A stretch of DNA of 64,000 nucleotides from Streptomyces corynorhini. GTDB lineage: Bacteria; Actinomycetota; Actinomycetes; Streptomycetales; Streptomycetaceae. The translations under genes and the position numbers were made by a program. The notes beneath the pieces are model-generated. The model saw only the letters and a program-made list of their open reading frames with translations, was not told the origin of the DNA and did no database searches. How positions within the stretch are numbered: position 1 is the first letter of the stretch; each line of letters begins with the position of its first letter. The stretch is taken from NCBI RefSeq assembly GCF_003346515.1, contig NZ_QQNA01000001.1:1-64000 (forward strand). Direction: 5' to 3'. This document shows, one piece after another, positions 54,958 through 63,869 of the stretch.

Positions 54958-55335
54958 GGAAGGACGTACCCCCTCGGATGAGGTCGGGGTGCGACGGCGT
55001 CGCGGGCGGATGGCCGGGCTCGGGCCCCATGCGCGGGCCGGCGCTCCGGCCCTCCACGTCGCCCGTACGACATGACGCACGGTCGTCCTGGTGCAAAGGG
55101 CCTCCCGGGCGGACGGCCCCATGCCGTCCGCTGAGATGCGATGTCCTCCGGCTGTTCTTTTCGGACATCGACCTGGAGGAGGTATTCCCTCGAACACACG
55201 CCACCATGCCAGGTGGTACGGCGGACGGTGGGTGAACCGAGGGTGACGGGCCCGCGCGGCGGAGCCGTCCCGGCCGGTGCTCCGCCCGGCCCCTGCGGGG
55301 CGGAGCGGAGCCGGTCCGAGGGGAGAAGGCCGAGG
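54958..55335. other. 378 bp between uppS and phoH, no gene
   Basis: The gap holds the 5' leader and promoter of phoH and the 3' flank of uppS. Overlapping open frames have no start signals or recognisable products. Confidence 0.4.
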
Positions 55336-56097
55336 TCAGGTTCCGTAGCGGCGGTGCCGGGCGGCGTAGTCACGCAGGGCGCGCAGGAAGTCGACCTTGC
55401 GGAAAGCGGGCCAGAAGACCTCGCAGAAGTAGTACTCCGAATGGGCGCTCTGCCAGAGCATGAACCCGGAGAGCCGCTGCTCACCGCTGGTCCTGATGAC
55501 GAGATCGGGGTCGGGCTGGCCCCGGGTGTAGAGATGGGAGGAGATCAGGTCGACGTCGACGATGCCGGCGAGGTCCTCGAAGGAGGTCCCCTTGCTCGCG
55601 TGCTCCATCAGCAGGGAGCTGACGGCGTCGGCGATCTCCTGACGGCCGCCGTACCCGACGGCGACGTTGACGAGTATTCCCTTGTTGCCGGCGGTGACCT
55701 CCTCGGCCTCCTTGAGAACGGTCTGGGTGTGGGAGGGGAGCAGGTCGAGCGTGCCGACGTGGTGCACGCGCCAGCGGCCGTCGGCCGCCAGATCGGTGAC
55801 CGCGTTCTCGATGATGGAGACGAGCGGCATGAGCTGCTTCTCCGGACGGCTGAGGTTGTCCGTGGAGAGCATCCAGAGTGTGACGACCTCGACATTGGTC
55901 TCGGAGCACCAGCCGAGCAGCTCCTGGATCTTGCTGGCGCCCGCCTTGTGTCCCTGCTCGGCCGTACCGCCCGACGCGCGCGCCCAGCGACGGTTGCCGT
56001 CGAGGATGACGCCGATGTGCTTGGGCGCCTGTGCGAGATCGAGGCGCCGTTCCACCCGGCGTGCGTAGAGCCCATACACCAGGTCGCGCAAGTTCAC
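55336..56097 (-). CDS. uppS: Isoprenyl (cis-prenyl) diphosphate synthase
   Basis: The 253-residue cis-prenyltransferase carries the family blocks HIGVILDGNRRWAR (P-loop with catalytic Asp), VVTLWMLSTDNLSRP, NVAVGYGGRQEIADAV and DLVIRTSGEQRLSGFMLWQ. It extends allylic diphosphates with IPP to the lipid carrier of cell-wall synthesis, using IPP from IspH. The start is taken as GTG 56097 (VNLRDLVYG) because GAGAGG lies nine bases upstream; GTG 56106 is possible. Streptomyces has two such enzymes, and this may be either the main or the shorter-chain form. Confidence 0.95.
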   Translation of the reverse strand: MNLRDLVYGLYARRVERRLDLAQAPKHIGVILDGNRRWARASGGTAEQGHKAGASKIQELLGWCSETNVEVVTLWMLSTDNLSRPEKQLMPLVSIIENAVTDLAADGRWRVHHVGTLDLLPSHTQTVLKEAEEVTAGNKGILVNVAVGYGGRQEIADAVSSLLMEHASKGTSFEDLAGIVDVDLISSHLYTRGQPDPDLVIRTSGEQRLSGFMLWQSAHSEYYFCEVFWPAFRKVDFLRALRDYAARHRRYGT

Positions 56098-56245
56098 TGA
56101 GTCCACCTCTCGATTCCATGGGGACCGGCGCGTCCGCTGACGGGATCCTGGGGCCGGCCCAGGGACCCCGAAGCCGTCACATTACTGCGCGCCCGCCACT
56201 GCCACCCAACCCGGTCTGTCACAAGTCCGTGATAAGGAGGGAAGC

Positions 56246-57283
56246 ATGAGCAATTCCCCCTCCTACCTCGCGGCCGACGACCGGTACGGCTCCATGGAGT
56301 ACCGCCGTACCGGTCGCAGTGGCCTGAAACTGCCCGCGATCTCACTGGGTCTCTGGCACAACTTCGGTGACGACAGGACCCTCGATTCCCAGCGCGCCAT
56401 CCTGCGCCGCGCCTTCGATCTCGGAGTGACCCACTTCGACCTGGCGAACAACTACGGGCCGCCGCCCGGATCGGCCGAGCTGAATTTCGGCAAGATCTTC
56501 GCTCAGGACTTCTCGGCCTACCGTGATGAACTCATCATTTCGACCAAGGCCGGTTATTTGATGCATTCGGGCCCATACGGTGAATGGGGCTCCCGCAAGT
56601 ATCTGCTGTCGTCGCTCGACGCGTCCCTGAAGCGGATGGGGCTCGATTACGTCGACATCTTCTACTCCCACCGCTTCGACCCCCACACTCCACTGGAGGA
56701 GACGATGGGGGCGCTGGCCTCCGCCGTACGGAGCGGAAAGGCGCTGTACGCCGGGGTGTCCTCGTACAGCGCGGAGCAGACGGCCGAGGCGGCGAGGCTG
56801 CTGCGGCAGATGGGCGTTCCGGCCCTCATCCACCAGCCGTCGTACTCGATGATCAACCGCTGGACCGAGGACGACGGGCTGCTGGACGCCCTGGAGACGG
56901 CCGGGATGGGCTGCATCTCCTTCGCTCCGCTCGCCCAGGGACTGCTGACGGACAAGTACCTGTCGGGCATCCCCGAGGGGTCGCGGGCGGCGCAGGGCAA
57001 GTCGCTCGATCCGGGGCTGCTCTCGGACGACGTGGTACGGCGGCTGCGCGGGCTGAACGACATCGCGCGGCGGCGCGGGCAGTCGCTGGCGCAGCTGGCG
57101 CTGGCGTGGGTGCTGCGCGATCCCCGGATGACCTCGGCGCTGACCGGCGCGTCCAGCGTGGCCCAGCTGGAGGGGAACATCGCGGCGCTGGCCGGGCCGG
57201 CCCTCTCGGCGGAGGAGCTGACGGAGATCGACACCTTCGCGGTGGACACGAAGGCCACGAACATCTGGGCCAACCGGGGCTGA
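56246..57283 (+). CDS. Aldo/keto reductase (YghZ-like)
   Basis: The 345-residue NADPH-dependent oxidoreductase has the AKR barrel: YRRTGRSGLKLPAISLGLWH, GVTHFDLANNYGPPPGS with catalytic Asp/Tyr, TKAGY (Lys) and YSHRFDPHTPLEETM (His), and the cofactor region FAPLAQGLLTDKYLSG. The subgroup of this length reduces L-glyceraldehyde 3-phosphate or methylglyoxal-type aldehydes. ATG 56246 follows AAGGAGGG. It is divergent from uppS. Confidence 0.95.
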   Translation: MSNSPSYLAADDRYGSMEYRRTGRSGLKLPAISLGLWHNFGDDRTLDSQRAILRRAFDLGVTHFDLANNYGPPPGSAELNFGKIFAQDFSAYRDELIISTKAGYLMHSGPYGEWGSRKYLLSSLDASLKRMGLDYVDIFYSHRFDPHTPLEETMGALASAVRSGKALYAGVSSYSAEQTAEAARLLRQMGVPALIHQPSYSMINRWTEDDGLLDALETAGMGCISFAPLAQGLLTDKYLSGIPEGSRAAQGKSLDPGLLSDDVVRRLRGLNDIARRRGQSLAQLALAWVLRDPRMTSALTGASSVAQLEGNIAALAGPALSAEELTEIDTFAVDTKATNIWANRG

Positions 57284-57359
57284 CAGCCGCCGGACAGGAG
57301 GTCCGGTGGGCGCGGAGGTCCGGCGGGCCGCGGAGGTCTGCCGGGCGTCCGGCGTGAGT

Positions 57360-57486
57360 GTCCGGCGTGACGTCCGACCCGAGCGTCCGGCGTGACGTCC
57401 GACCCGAGTGTCCGGCGGGAGTGTCCGGCGTGACGTCCGGGACAGAAAACGGGCCGGTCCGTGGGGGGGGGATACGGACCGGCCCG
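57360..57486. repeat. 25-bp repeats, poly-G runs and a terminator stem after the reductase
   Basis: Two exact-looking 25-bp units of gtccggcgtgacgtccgacc type (57360-57384 and 57385-57409) with partial copies around them are followed by a 13-bp perfect stem, cgggccggtccgt at 57450-57462 and 57474-57486, whose loop contains a run of nine G. Another G run follows at 57488-57496. It probably terminates the reductase transcript and, read from the other side, the methyltransferase transcript. Confidence 0.75.
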
Positions 57487-57774
57487 AGGGGGGGGTTTCC
57501 ACCATAACCCTTTGTGAGCGTCGATGGGGGCCTGGACGCGCCGGGACGGAGTTTCCGGGCCGCGCGCATGGCCGGGCGTATCGGAAAAGCCCAGGAAGAG
57601 GCGGCTTTTCCCGGTTCCGGGCCGCCATATGGCGAGTAGTTGCCATTCTGTGTCGTCACACTCAGGAGTGACGCGGCGCGGACTCGGGAGTGCCACGGCC
57701 CGGGTTCGGGAGTTGCGGGGATCCACGGAATTCGCGGGGTCTGGAGGGGCTGGGGGATCTGCGCGATCTGAAGG

Positions 57775-58677
57775 TCACGGGAGATCTGAAGGTCCCGGGA
57801 GATCCACGGGATCCGGGAGATCCGCAGGTTCCGGTTTGACCGCCTCGATCAGGAATCGGGTGGTAGTGGCCACAAAGGGCCCGTCGGCCTCGATGCGGCG
57901 GTGCAGCTCGGCCAGCCGCCCGCGGTACCGCTCGACCGTGAAGTCGGGCACCATCCAGATGACCTTGCGCAGGAAATAGACGACGGCCCCGATGTCGTGG
58001 AACTCGGTGCGCAGCGCGGCCGTCCGCAGATCGACCACCCGGAGCCCGGCGCTGGCCGCGGCCCGTGCGGCCCGGTCGGGGTCGCGGCCGGAGCGCTCCT
58101 CCTCGGACCGGGGCCCGAGGAAGAACTCCACCAGTTCGAAGACGCTGGCCGGCCCGACCTCCTGGGAGAAATAGGTGCCGCCGGGGCGCAGCACGCGGGT
58201 GATCTCCGCCCACCGCACCGTCACCGGGTGGCGGCTGACCACCAGGTCGAAGGCGCCGTCGGCGAACGGCAGCGCGGACTCGTCGGGGACCGCGACGACC
58301 GCCGCGCCCAGCGGATGGAGCAGCGCGGTGGCGCGGGCGACATGGGGCGGCCAGGATTCGGTGGCCACGGTGAGCGGGGGGCGCCGCGGTACGGCGGCGA
58401 GCGTCTCGCCGCCGCCCGTCTGGAGGTCCAGGGCGGCGGTGGCGCGGGCCATCCGCTCCCCCATCGAGCGGGCGTACCCCCAGGCGGGGCGCTCCTCGGT
58501 GGCCCGGCCGTCCAGCCAGGAGAAGTCCCAGCCGTCGACGGGCACCGCCTCGGCTTCGGCGATCAGCTCGTCGAAGGTGCCGAGGCCACGGCCGGGAGGG
58601 GTGGCGGGGGCAAGAGGGGTGGCAGGAGGGGTGGGACGCGCGGGTACCGGGGCGTCGGGGCCCTGCTCTGGAACCAT
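57775..58677 (-). CDS. Class I SAM-dependent methyltransferase
   Basis: The 300-residue protein has a Rossmann methyltransferase core: LDLQTGGGETLAAV (SAM-binding motif I), AVPDESALPFADGAFDLVVS (motif II and acidic loop) and ITRVLRPGGTYFSQEVG. The N-terminus is a Pro/Ala-rich tail, and the C-terminus consists of short DLPDP/DLPGP repeats written by related repeats in the DNA at about 57768-57838. The substrate is unknown; the proteins most like this in Streptomyces are annotated only as methyltransferases. Confidence 0.85.
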   Translation of the reverse strand: MVPEQGPDAPVPARPTPPATPLAPATPPGRGLGTFDELIAEAEAVPVDGWDFSWLDGRATEERPAWGYARSMGERMARATAALDLQTGGGETLAAVPRRPPLTVATESWPPHVARATALLHPLGAAVVAVPDESALPFADGAFDLVVSRHPVTVRWAEITRVLRPGGTYFSQEVGPASVFELVEFFLGPRSEEERSGRDPDRAARAAASAGLRVVDLRTAALRTEFHDIGAVVYFLRKVIWMVPDFTVERYRGRLAELHRRIEADGPFVATTTRFLIEAVKPEPADLPDPVDLPGPSDLP

Positions 58678-58730
58678 GTGGCGATGGTGCCAGGCGGTGC
58701 GTACGGGCCGCGAGAGGTTTTCGACGGGCG

Positions 58731-59606
58731 TCAGAGGGCGGCGAGCGCGCCCAGGAGGACGGCCAGCAGAGCGCCCACGATCATGAAAGGGCCGAACGGG
58801 ATGGCCGACTTCCGGTTCGCCCGGCGCAGCAGGATCAGCCCGAACCCGTACAGCGCGCCGAGCAGGAATCCGGCGAAGGCCCCGGCGAACAGGACCAGCC
58901 AGCCGTACCAGCCGAGCACCACCCCGAGCGAGAGCGCGAGCTTCACATCGCCGAAGCCCATGCCGTTCGGGTTGATCAGGAACAGCACGGCGTAGACGAA
59001 GCCGAGTACGAGCCCGCCGAGCAGCGCCGTCGGCCAGGACCCCGCGCTGCCCGGGATCAGGGCCGCCGCGCCGAGCAGGACGGCGGCAGCCGCGGCGAGT
59101 GGCAGCGTCAGCTGGTCGGGGAGGCGGTGCACCCGGCTGTCGACCAGGGCGAGGAGGACGGCGAACGGCGTGACCAGCAGCCATACGGCGAGTTCGGGAC
59201 GCGGTCCGGTGGCGGCGGCGAGGGCCGCGCAGACGAGCGCGGTGAGCAGCGGTACGGCGACGAAGCCGCCGAAGCGCGCGGCTGCCCCGGAGGTGCCGGA
59301 GCCGGTGGCGGAACCGAGGGCGGGGGCTCCGTCGGGGCCACCGTCGGGGACGGCGGAGGGATCGGCGGACGGATCTGCGGAGGGGTCGTCCGCTGTGCGG
59401 GCGGGGACGGGCACCGCCCCCACGCAGGCCGCGCATCCCGGGAGCCCCAGCCAGCCCCGGGCGGGCCCCGTCAACGGGTGGCCCGCCGGGCAGGCGTCGC
59501 GCCAGGGGTCCGCGGGCTCGACCGAGAGCCGGTACGCGGCGCGCGGCAGCAGAAGTCCGGTACCCGCGCCCCAGAGGGCGGCGACGACGATCAGCGTGGC
59601 GTACAC
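58731..59606 (-). CDS. Type IV prepilin peptidase (A24)
   Basis: The 291-residue membrane protease has the two catalytic Asp of the family, in ALVDSRVHRLPDQL and GMGFGDVKLALSL, among six or more membrane segments, and an N-terminal region with three Cys (DACPAGH, GCAACVG) reminiscent of the zinc box of TadV/PilD relatives. It cleaves class III signal peptides of pilins and pseudopilins. A candidate substrate lies 2.3 kb away (toxin protein at 61895-63715 with a G-QGAVEY leader). A Ser/Asp/Pro repeat loop (about 72-100) is unusual. Confidence 0.9.
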   Translation of the reverse strand: MYATLIVVAALWGAGTGLLLPRAAYRLSVEPADPWRDACPAGHPLTGPARGWLGLPGCAACVGAVPVPARTADDPSADPSADPSAVPDGGPDGAPALGSATGSGTSGAAARFGGFVAVPLLTALVCAALAAATGPRPELAVWLLVTPFAVLLALVDSRVHRLPDQLTLPLAAAAAVLLGAAALIPGSAGSWPTALLGGLVLGFVYAVLFLINPNGMGFGDVKLALSLGVVLGWYGWLVLFAGAFAGFLLGALYGFGLILLRRANRKSAIPFGPFMIVGALLAVLLGALAAL

Positions 59607-59732
59607 GGTACCGACCCTAGAGCCGCCCGCCGGGCCCGGTCGTGGGTCCAGGGGCCCAACTCCCGCGCCCCAGGACCCAGAAGCGCCCCACGGTGGCCGC
59701 GAGGGGCGCCCCGGGCGCTACCGTCTACGGCC

Positions 59733-60185
59733 ATGGGCACATGGCGCAATGGCAGCGGACAGCTGACAGTCGAGGGACCGGACGGATCCGGCGCGGGAGC
59801 GGTGGCCGCGGAGCCGGGAGCCGCGGAATCGGAGGCCGCCGGATCGGGAGCCGCTGAGCCGGGAGCCGCGGAGCCGGTGGCCGTGGAGATCGCCGCCTCG
59901 TACGGAACGCGGCGGCGCGGGCTGCTCGGGCGTGACGGCATCGAAGGCGCGTTGCTGATCACCCCGTGCAACAGCGTCCACACCTTCCGGATGCGCTTCG
60001 CGATCGATGTGGCCTACCTCGACAAGGAGTTGCGGGTCATCGACGTCCACACCCTCAAGCCGGGCCGCCTTCCGCTGCCGAGGTGGAAGGCCCGCCATGT
60101 GCTGGAGGCCGAGGCGGGCGCGATGGAGCGCTGGGGACTGCGCCCGGGCGCCCGCATCACGGTGAACGTCCAGGACGTCAGCTGA
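59733..60185 (+). CDS. DUF192 protein
   Basis: The 150-residue protein has a DUF192 domain (RRRGLLGRDGIEGALLITPC, VHTFRMRFAIDVAYLD, AGAMERWGLRPGARITV) preceded by a 35-residue linker of AAEPG/AAESE repeats encoded by 15-bp repeats around 59804-59880. DUF192 proteins are small beta proteins of unknown role, often beside pilus or secretion genes, as here. ATG 59733 has no strong ribosome binding site. It ends 8 bp inside the convergent lipoprotein gene. Confidence 0.88.
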   Translation: MGTWRNGSGQLTVEGPDGSGAGAVAAEPGAAESEAAGSGAAEPGAAEPVAVEIAASYGTRRRGLLGRDGIEGALLITPCNSVHTFRMRFAIDVAYLDKELRVIDVHTLKPGRLPLPRWKARHVLEAEAGAMERWGLRPGARITVNVQDVS

Positions 60186-61005
60186 GCTTGGCGGCCTGCG
60201 CCGCGAGCAGGGCGGCGGGCGGCTCGGGGGTGGTGGCGTCCTCCAGACCGGCGGTGTAGAAGGTGGCGACCGTGCCGCCCACCCGCAGGACCTGGAACAC
60301 CAGCAGTACCGGGGCCCCCGCGAAGTCCCCCGTCACCTGGTACGTGAGGGTGTCGTCACCCACGTCGGCGGCGCGCAGCCGCTCGACGCTCCGGTACGTG
60401 GAGGGGCCGTCGTCGCCGCCGCGCGCCGTGAACCCGTCCGCGCAGTCGTCGACGGCGGCGCGCAACCGGTTGACGAGCGCGGTCGCGTCCCGCGTGCCGT
60501 GGGCGGTGAGGAACTCGAAGACGGCGGGCGTGCCGTCCTCCGTACCGACGAGCTGCCGGTACGCGACGGCCCTCGCGCGCGGCTCCGGCCTGCCGTTGAT
60601 CACGGCGGTGAGGGGAGCGCACCGGCTGGAGTCCGCGCTCTCGCCGCCGGGCGGCGGCCCTTCCATCGGCGCGACGTGAAAGCCCGTGACATCGCCGTCG
60701 GCGAGGACGGCCCGGTCCAGCTCGCCCTGGCCCAGGACCCTGCCGTCGCTCGCGCCGACGCTGAGGCCGGGCGCGGGCCGTCCCGGGGAGCCGGCCGCCG
60801 GGGACGACGGGCTCGCGGTGGCGCGCGGCGGCGAGGACGGCGCGTCGGTGGACGCCGACGCTCCCGGGGCCCGGTCCCCGTCGCCGTCCGCCGTACCCCC
60901 GCAGGCGCCCGCGAGCCCCAGTGCGAGCGCGGCGGCCACGGCGGCCAGCGCGACACGGCGTACCAGTCCCGGCGCCGCCGGGCTGTGCATCCTGGTCCGG
61001 TTCAT
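60178..61005 (-). CDS. Lipoprotein of unknown function
   Basis: The 275-residue protein has a signal peptide with lipobox LAGAC and a Ser/Pro/Ala-rich linker, then a domain with YRQLVGTEDGTPAVFEFLTA and VDDCADGFTARGG. It is anchored outside the cell membrane. ATG 61005 is taken; an in-frame TTG at 61011 has better ribosome binding site spacing. From memory, Streptomyces has many such lipoproteins near secretion loci. It follows the immunity gene on the same strand. Confidence 0.85.
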   Translation of the reverse strand: MNRTRMHSPAAPGLVRRVALAAVAAALALGLAGACGGTADGDGDRAPGASASTDAPSSPPRATASPSSPAAGSPGRPAPGLSVGASDGRVLGQGELDRAVLADGDVTGFHVAPMEGPPPGGESADSSRCAPLTAVINGRPEPRARAVAYRQLVGTEDGTPAVFEFLTAHGTRDATALVNRLRAAVDDCADGFTARGGDDGPSTYRSVERLRAADVGDDTLTYQVTGDFAGAPVLLVFQVLRVGGTVATFYTAGLEDATTPEPPAALLAAQAAKLS

Positions 61006-61040
61006 GTCCAACGTTCTCCCCTCCTCCTCATGTCGGCAGG

Positions 61041-61898
61041 TCAGCCGGTGACCGGCCACGGCAGCCTCACGGGCGCGCGCCGCCAGCGCGGCCCCGCACC
61101 GCGCAGCCCCACGGCGCGCAGCGCGGCCCCGGCGTCCTCCACGGTGTACGTAAGGAACAGCTCGTCCAGTTCATCGGCGGCGCCCAGCAGGGCCGCGCGC
61201 TCGGCGCGCGGGCAGTCGGCGAGCTGCCGGTCGAACAGGTCGCGCGCCGCCAGGTCCTGCGCGTACAGCTCCGGCGTATAGCGCCCCTCGGGGGGCCAGT
61301 CGGCCGCCATCCGCCGGCCCAGCCGCTCCCAGACACGCAGCGACACGGCGGCCGGGCTCTCCGAGCCGACGGCCGTCACCACGGGCGTGGGGAGGGGCTC
61401 GGCCCGGAGGATCTCGGGCAGCGGCCCCACCTCGGCGCGTGGAAAGGCCGCCACCGGCACCTCCACGGCGTCGACGGTGTACACGGGCGACTCCTCGTCC
61501 GAGGCGACCAGCCGGGCCCGTACCGCGGCGGCGGCGAGCGGATCCGGCGCGCCGGGGTCCGCCAGCCAGTAGGTCTCCGGATCGATACGGTCGTCGGGGA
61601 AGAGCACCGCCGCGCCCGTCGTACGGGCGAACTCGGCGGCCAGCGAGGGCTCGCTCGCGGGCGCGCCGGGCGCCAGGGCCTCCGGGCGCACCTGGAGGTC
61701 CAGGCTCAGCGCCACGTCGCCGCGCACCGGGTGGTACGTGCACAGCACGGCCGCCTCCCAGTCGCGGTCGGTCTGGTCGCTGTCGGTGTGGCGGACATCG
61801 ACGTGCCCGGGAGTCAGCCGTACCGCGTCCGCGAGCCCGGCGGCCAGTTCGACCGGGTTCAGGGACCGGCTGATCAGAAAATTGCAGAGCAGGATCAC
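61041..61898 (-). CDS. Probable immunity protein for the adjacent toxin
   Basis: The 285-residue soluble, acidic protein starts at GTG 61898, overlapping the toxin stop codon by four bases (GTGA). It contains no signal peptide or recognised domain (begins ILLCNFLISRSLNPVELAAG). Immediate downstream position, translational coupling and lack of other function are the usual signs of a polymorphic-toxin immunity gene. It should bind and neutralise the C-terminal toxin domain in the producing cell. Confidence 0.72.
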   Translation of the reverse strand: MILLCNFLISRSLNPVELAAGLADAVRLTPGHVDVRHTDSDQTDRDWEAAVLCTYHPVRGDVALSLDLQVRPEALAPGAPASEPSLAAEFARTTGAAVLFPDDRIDPETYWLADPGAPDPLAAAAVRARLVASDEESPVYTVDAVEVPVAAFPRAEVGPLPEILRAEPLPTPVVTAVGSESPAAVSLRVWERLGRRMAADWPPEGRYTPELYAQDLAARDLFDRQLADCPRAERAALLGAADELDELFLTYTVEDAGAALRAVGLRGAGPRWRRAPVRLPWPVTG

Positions 61899-63715
61899 GG
61901 GTAGGTTCCCTCGACGATACGCCGGGCCTTCTCGACGGCCTGGGGATTGTTCGTGAACTTCGGGTTCATTTCGAGTTGTTTGAGCGATTTCGCGTCGCCC
62001 TTGGCTATCAGCTGGAGCGCCGAGTACTCGATACGGTCCAGTTTGACGAGTCCGGGGCCTTCCTTCGGGAAGACCGTGCCGTTCGCCTTCACCTCGTATC
62101 CGCGTCCGTTGACGCGATAGGTGTTTCCGTCGGGATCCAGGGTCGCTTTTCCCTGGGAGATCGCCTTGATGTCGTCGTCGACTTTCTTCTGCGTTCCGTC
62201 GAGGATCACGGTGTTGGACTCCTTGACCTCGCTGCCCACGGAGCCCTTGATGGTGTGCCGGCGGTGCGGTCGCGTCAGTGTCTTGCCGGCGGCGGGCCCG
62301 GGGACGCCGTCGGCGACGGGCCACTCGCAGTTGTTGTTGTGGACGAGCGCGGCGGCGGTGCCCACGCCGACGTAGTAGGTGTGGAGTCCCTCGACGGTCA
62401 GGTCGTGTGTCGTGCGCCGTCGCACGTAGTGGCGGGCGCCGAGGACCTTCAGCGTCGTACCGCGCTCGGCCAGCAGGAGCGCGCCGGGCCTGATGTCTCC
62501 GGCGTCGCGCCAGCGGCGCCGGTCGGTGAGGTAGAAGGGGTGCGTGTCGGTGGCGGTGACGACGGCGGTGCCGGTGTCCGTGCGCACCGTGAGCCGGGTG
62601 AACTCCTTGTCGGCGTGGGTGGTGAACGTACGGGTCACCGGCCGGGCCAGGGTGCGGCCGGTGAGCGGGTCGGTGGCCCTGACGAGGTCGCCGACGCGCA
62701 CCTCCTCGATGGGCGCGCGCGTGCCGTCGGCGAGGAGTACGGGGGTGCCGGGCAGGAAGCTGTGGGCGACGGGGCAGGAGACGGGGCTGTCGTTCGGTTT
62801 GCCATTCGGCTTGTCGCCGTCGGGTTTTCCGTCCGGCTTTCCGTCGGACTTTCCGCCGGGCTTTCCGCCGGGCTTTCCGTCTGGCTTTCCGTCTGGCTTC
62901 TTCGGTTTCTCCGCGCCGAGCCGCTTGCGGGCTTCGGCGAGTCTGTCCTCGGCCTTGCCGACGCGTTTGCGGTTCTTGATGAGGCCCTTGATGCCGTCGT
63001 ACAGGTCGCCGCCGTGTTTCTTCAGCGCCCGTACGAGGGCCACGGCCTTTTTCCACTTCCAGGGCGCACCGTACTTGGCCGCGAGTTTGCCTGCGGCGCC
63101 CCCGACGACATTGAGAAGGACATTGACGAGCGTCTCGGTGCAGGCACCCATGTCGCCCTTGGTGACGCAGTCCAGGGCATCGGTGATCCCCAGCTCGTCG
63201 GCGAGGATCTTGGCCAGTTCCCTCGCTGCTTCGACGGCCTTGTCGGAATCGGACTTCTCGTCCTCCTGGGCGTCCTGAAGCTCTTTCAGCGCGGCGTCGA
63301 AGTCGATCCGGGCCTGGCTCGCGGGCGTGGCGTCGCCCTGCTGCCCTTCGTACGTACCGTCGTTCGCACCTGGCACACCTGGCACACCTGGCGCACCTGG
63401 CGCCTCGGAAGACCTGGACGGGCCGGTGGCGTCTTCGGCCCGGTCCTCGCCCCCGGACTCCACGCCGCCGCAGTCGGCGCCGCCGGTGACGCGGCAGACC
63501 TGCGTTCTGATCCCGTCGGCCAGGGTCGGCCCCACGCTGGTCATCACCAGCGCGCCGACGATCGCCGCGACGACGGCCACCAGGCCGACGTACTCGACGG
63601 CTCCTTGCCCCCGCCCCCGCTGCGTCCCGCGCAGCCCCAACAGACGGACATCCGTGCGCGGTAACAGCCCACGCGCACGACGACGAATACGACGCACTAC
63701 CCCCGGTGGCGGCAT
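61895..63715 (-). CDS. Polymorphic toxin with pilin-like leader and Hint domain
   Basis: The 606-residue protein has four parts. The N-terminus has a class III signal: after RGRG comes QGAVEYVGLVAVVAAIVGAL with Glu at +5 if cut after Gly 36. A helical region (135-265) and a Lys/Pro/Gly/Asp repeat linker (270-308) follow. Next is a Hint (intein-like) domain (about 318-462: HSFLPGTPVLLADGT, TATDTHPFYL, LHTYYVGVG, ending VHNNNC). Last is a 140-residue toxin domain with NGRGYEVKANGTVFP and IEYSALQLIAKGD. The toxin fold is not identified, though an RNase is plausible. Confidence 0.88.
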   Translation of the reverse strand: MPPPGVVRRIRRRARGLLPRTDVRLLGLRGTQRGRGQGAVEYVGLVAVVAAIVGALVMTSVGPTLADGIRTQVCRVTGGADCGGVESGGEDRAEDATGPSRSSEAPGAPGVPGVPGANDGTYEGQQGDATPASQARIDFDAALKELQDAQEDEKSDSDKAVEAARELAKILADELGITDALDCVTKGDMGACTETLVNVLLNVVGGAAGKLAAKYGAPWKWKKAVALVRALKKHGGDLYDGIKGLIKNRKRVGKAEDRLAEARKRLGAEKPKKPDGKPDGKPGGKPGGKSDGKPDGKPDGDKPNGKPNDSPVSCPVAHSFLPGTPVLLADGTRAPIEEVRVGDLVRATDPLTGRTLARPVTRTFTTHADKEFTRLTVRTDTGTAVVTATDTHPFYLTDRRRWRDAGDIRPGALLLAERGTTLKVLGARHYVRRRTTHDLTVEGLHTYYVGVGTAAALVHNNNCEWPVADGVPGPAAGKTLTRPHRRHTIKGSVGSEVKESNTVILDGTQKKVDDDIKAISQGKATLDPDGNTYRVNGRGYEVKANGTVFPKEGPGLVKLDRIEYSALQLIAKGDAKSLKQLEMNPKFTNNPQAVEKARRIVEGTYP

Positions 63716-63800
63716 ATCACGGAGATTAGGGGCCCGGACACACCGGGTCGTGGGTCCGGGGGCCCAAGACCGGGCTCAAATCCGTCCGGTCCCCGGCCCG

Positions 63801-63858
63801 GTACGGCGAAGGGGCCCGCCCCGCGGCCGAACCGGCCGTGGACCGAGCCCCTTCACGG
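63801..63858 (-). terminator. Stem after the OmpA-domain gene
   Basis: Complementary cgaaggggc and gccccttcac-type arms with an inner stem of cggccg flank this stretch between the OmpA-domain gene stop (63870) and the toxin gene start. A probable terminator. Confidence 0.6.
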
Positions 63859-63869
63859 GCAGCCGTGGG

